The notes beneath the pieces are model-generated. The model had not been told where the DNA came from, did no database searches, and saw nothing but the letters and a program-made list of their open reading frames with translations. From Candidatus Saccharimonadota bacterium (lineage in GTDB: Bacteria; Patescibacteriota; Saccharimonadia; Saccharimonadales; UBA4665), in NCBI GenBank assembly GCA_029288335.1, contig JARIHJ010000104.1:1-9275 (forward strand): DNA of 9,275 nucleotides. Direction: 5' to 3'. This document shows, piece after piece, positions 9,046 to 9,275 of the stretch (the stretch's first letter is position 1; each line of letters starts with the position of its first letter). The position numbers and the translations under genes were made by a program.

Positions 9046-9083
9046 AAAATTTAGCGTGAAAAAATTGGTTGGTGCTAAATTTT
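9046..9083. repeat. 10-bp perfect inverted repeat, AT-rich
   Basis: The arms AAAATTTAGC (9046-9055) and GCTAAATTTT (9074-9083) are separated by 18 bp. On the plus strand the right arm continues into T-rich sequence, so a weak plus-strand terminator is possible, but the stem has few GC pairs and no plus-strand gene ends here. A protein-binding site or an origin element are alternatives. Confidence 0.5.
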
Positions 9084-9097
9084 TTAAATAGATCTTC

Positions 9098-9126
9098 GGC
9101 CTAAATAAAAGTTATACACATAGGCC
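9098..9126. repeat. Inverted repeat framing the DnaA box
   Basis: GGCCTA (9098-9103) and TAGGCC (9121-9126) form a perfect 6-bp inverted repeat. The right arm begins directly after the consensus DnaA box, so the box lies in the loop of a possible cruciform or hairpin. Confidence 0.4.
9112..9120 (+). promoter_or_regulatory. DnaA box, consensus
   Basis: TTATACACA matches the DnaA box consensus TTATNCACA at every position. It lies in AT-rich intergenic DNA upstream of a plus-strand promoter. Confidence 0.6.
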
Positions 9127-9150
9127 CTTAATTTTTTGTAAAAAATGTTA

Positions 9151-9180
9151 TTGACAGACGTTATCCATATCGATTATGCT
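9151..9180 (+). promoter_or_regulatory. Plus-strand promoter reading off the right end
   Basis: A perfect -35 TTGACA (9151-9156) lies 18 bp from TATGCT (9175-9180, 4 of 6). A start near 9187 would give a transcript reading rightwards, in the opposite direction to all the other genes. The second DnaA box sits within its spacer, which would fit DnaA autoregulation if the gene beyond the end is dnaA; that gene is not in view. Confidence 0.5.
9161..9169 (+). promoter_or_regulatory. DnaA box, one mismatch
   Basis: TTATCCATA differs from the high-affinity DnaA box TTATCCACA at one position. It has the same orientation as the consensus box 49 bp to its left and lies between the -35 and -10 of the plus-strand promoter. 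Confidence 0.45.
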
Positions 9181-9186
9181 AAGCCT

Positions 9187-9208
9187 AGCACTGAACAAAT
9201 ATAGTGCT
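9187..9208 (+). repeat. Small hairpin at the predicted plus-strand transcript start
   Basis: AGCACT (9187-9192) and AGTGCT (9203-9208) form a perfect 6-bp inverted repeat with a 10-nt loop, starting at the predicted transcription start of the plus-strand promoter. It could stabilise or regulate the 5' leader; there is no T-run after it. Confidence 0.35.
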
Positions 9209-9237
9209 CAAAAACAAAAAACGAAAGTGTTACGACG

Positions 9238-9275
9238 CTGTCTCTTATACACATCTGACGCTGCCGACGATAAGG
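9238..9275. other. Nextera (Tn5) sequencing adapter, not genomic
   Basis: Bases 9238-9256 are exactly the 19-bp Tn5 mosaic end (CTGTCTCTTATACACATCT). Bases 9257-9270 are the Nextera read-1-side adapter (GACGCTGCCGACGA). The last five bases, TAAGG, would then belong to a sample index. Genuine sequence ends at about 9237. This stretch should not be annotated or used in comparisons. Confidence 0.97.

Larger units (their letters stand above)
8993..9237. other. Candidate replication origin / dnaA-upstream region
   Basis: This AT-rich, gene-free stretch holds two same-orientation DnaA box matches (9112-9120 and 9161-9169), several inverted repeats and divergent promoters. All recognised genes, including gyrB, gyrA and 16S, are transcribed away from it, the orientation expected for genes on a leading strand leaving the origin. 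Two boxes are few for an oriC, but the true sequence ends at 9237 and more may lie beyond. It could also be only an autoregulated dnaA promoter, or neither. Confidence 0.4.

Overview
The window looks like a chromosomal fragment from an ultra-small Candidate Phyla Radiation (Patescibacteria) bacterium, with Saccharibacteria as my best guess. Three things point that way: a membrane-anchored VirD4/TraD-like ATPase whose architecture I associate with that group, a small partner protein ending in a helical DPY...K.DY motif, and two genes whose -10 box lies only 6-7 nt from the ATG. This is inference; the 16S fragment is too short to place the organism. The code is standard: tryptophans are TGG and all five stop codons are TAA or TAG.

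Every recognised gene is on the minus strand, so transcription runs from right to left. In that order: a candidate structured RNA (about 8988 to 8760) ending in a strong terminator; a four-helix membrane protein (8743-8381); a 145-residue Pro/Ser-rich protein (8343-7906), two nucleotides before the 1003-residue ATPase (7903-4892); gyrB (4819-2849) and gyrA (2837-297) as an operon with its own promoter; then an rRNA promoter (258-230) and the first 61 nt or so of a 16S rRNA gene that runs off the left edge.

The right-hand intergenic region (about 8828-9237) is the most information-rich non-coding part. It is AT-rich and carries one consensus DnaA box framed by an inverted repeat, a second near-consensus box, a 10-bp inverted repeat, a plus-strand sigma70-type promoter next to the second box, and the opposing promoter of the candidate RNA. 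All genes read away from it, and gyrBA lies close by, as is common near bacterial origins. I infer a candidate oriC/dnaA-upstream region, with dnaA possibly just beyond the right end.

The last 38 bases are not biological. From 9238 the sequence is the Nextera (Tn5) mosaic end and read adapter, so genuine DNA ends at about 9237.

Functionally, gyrB and gyrA encode the two subunits of DNA gyrase. The ATPase and its small partner are probably a DNA- or protein-translocation module at the membrane. The 16S gene begins a ribosomal operon with a strong promoter and a hairpin-rich leader.
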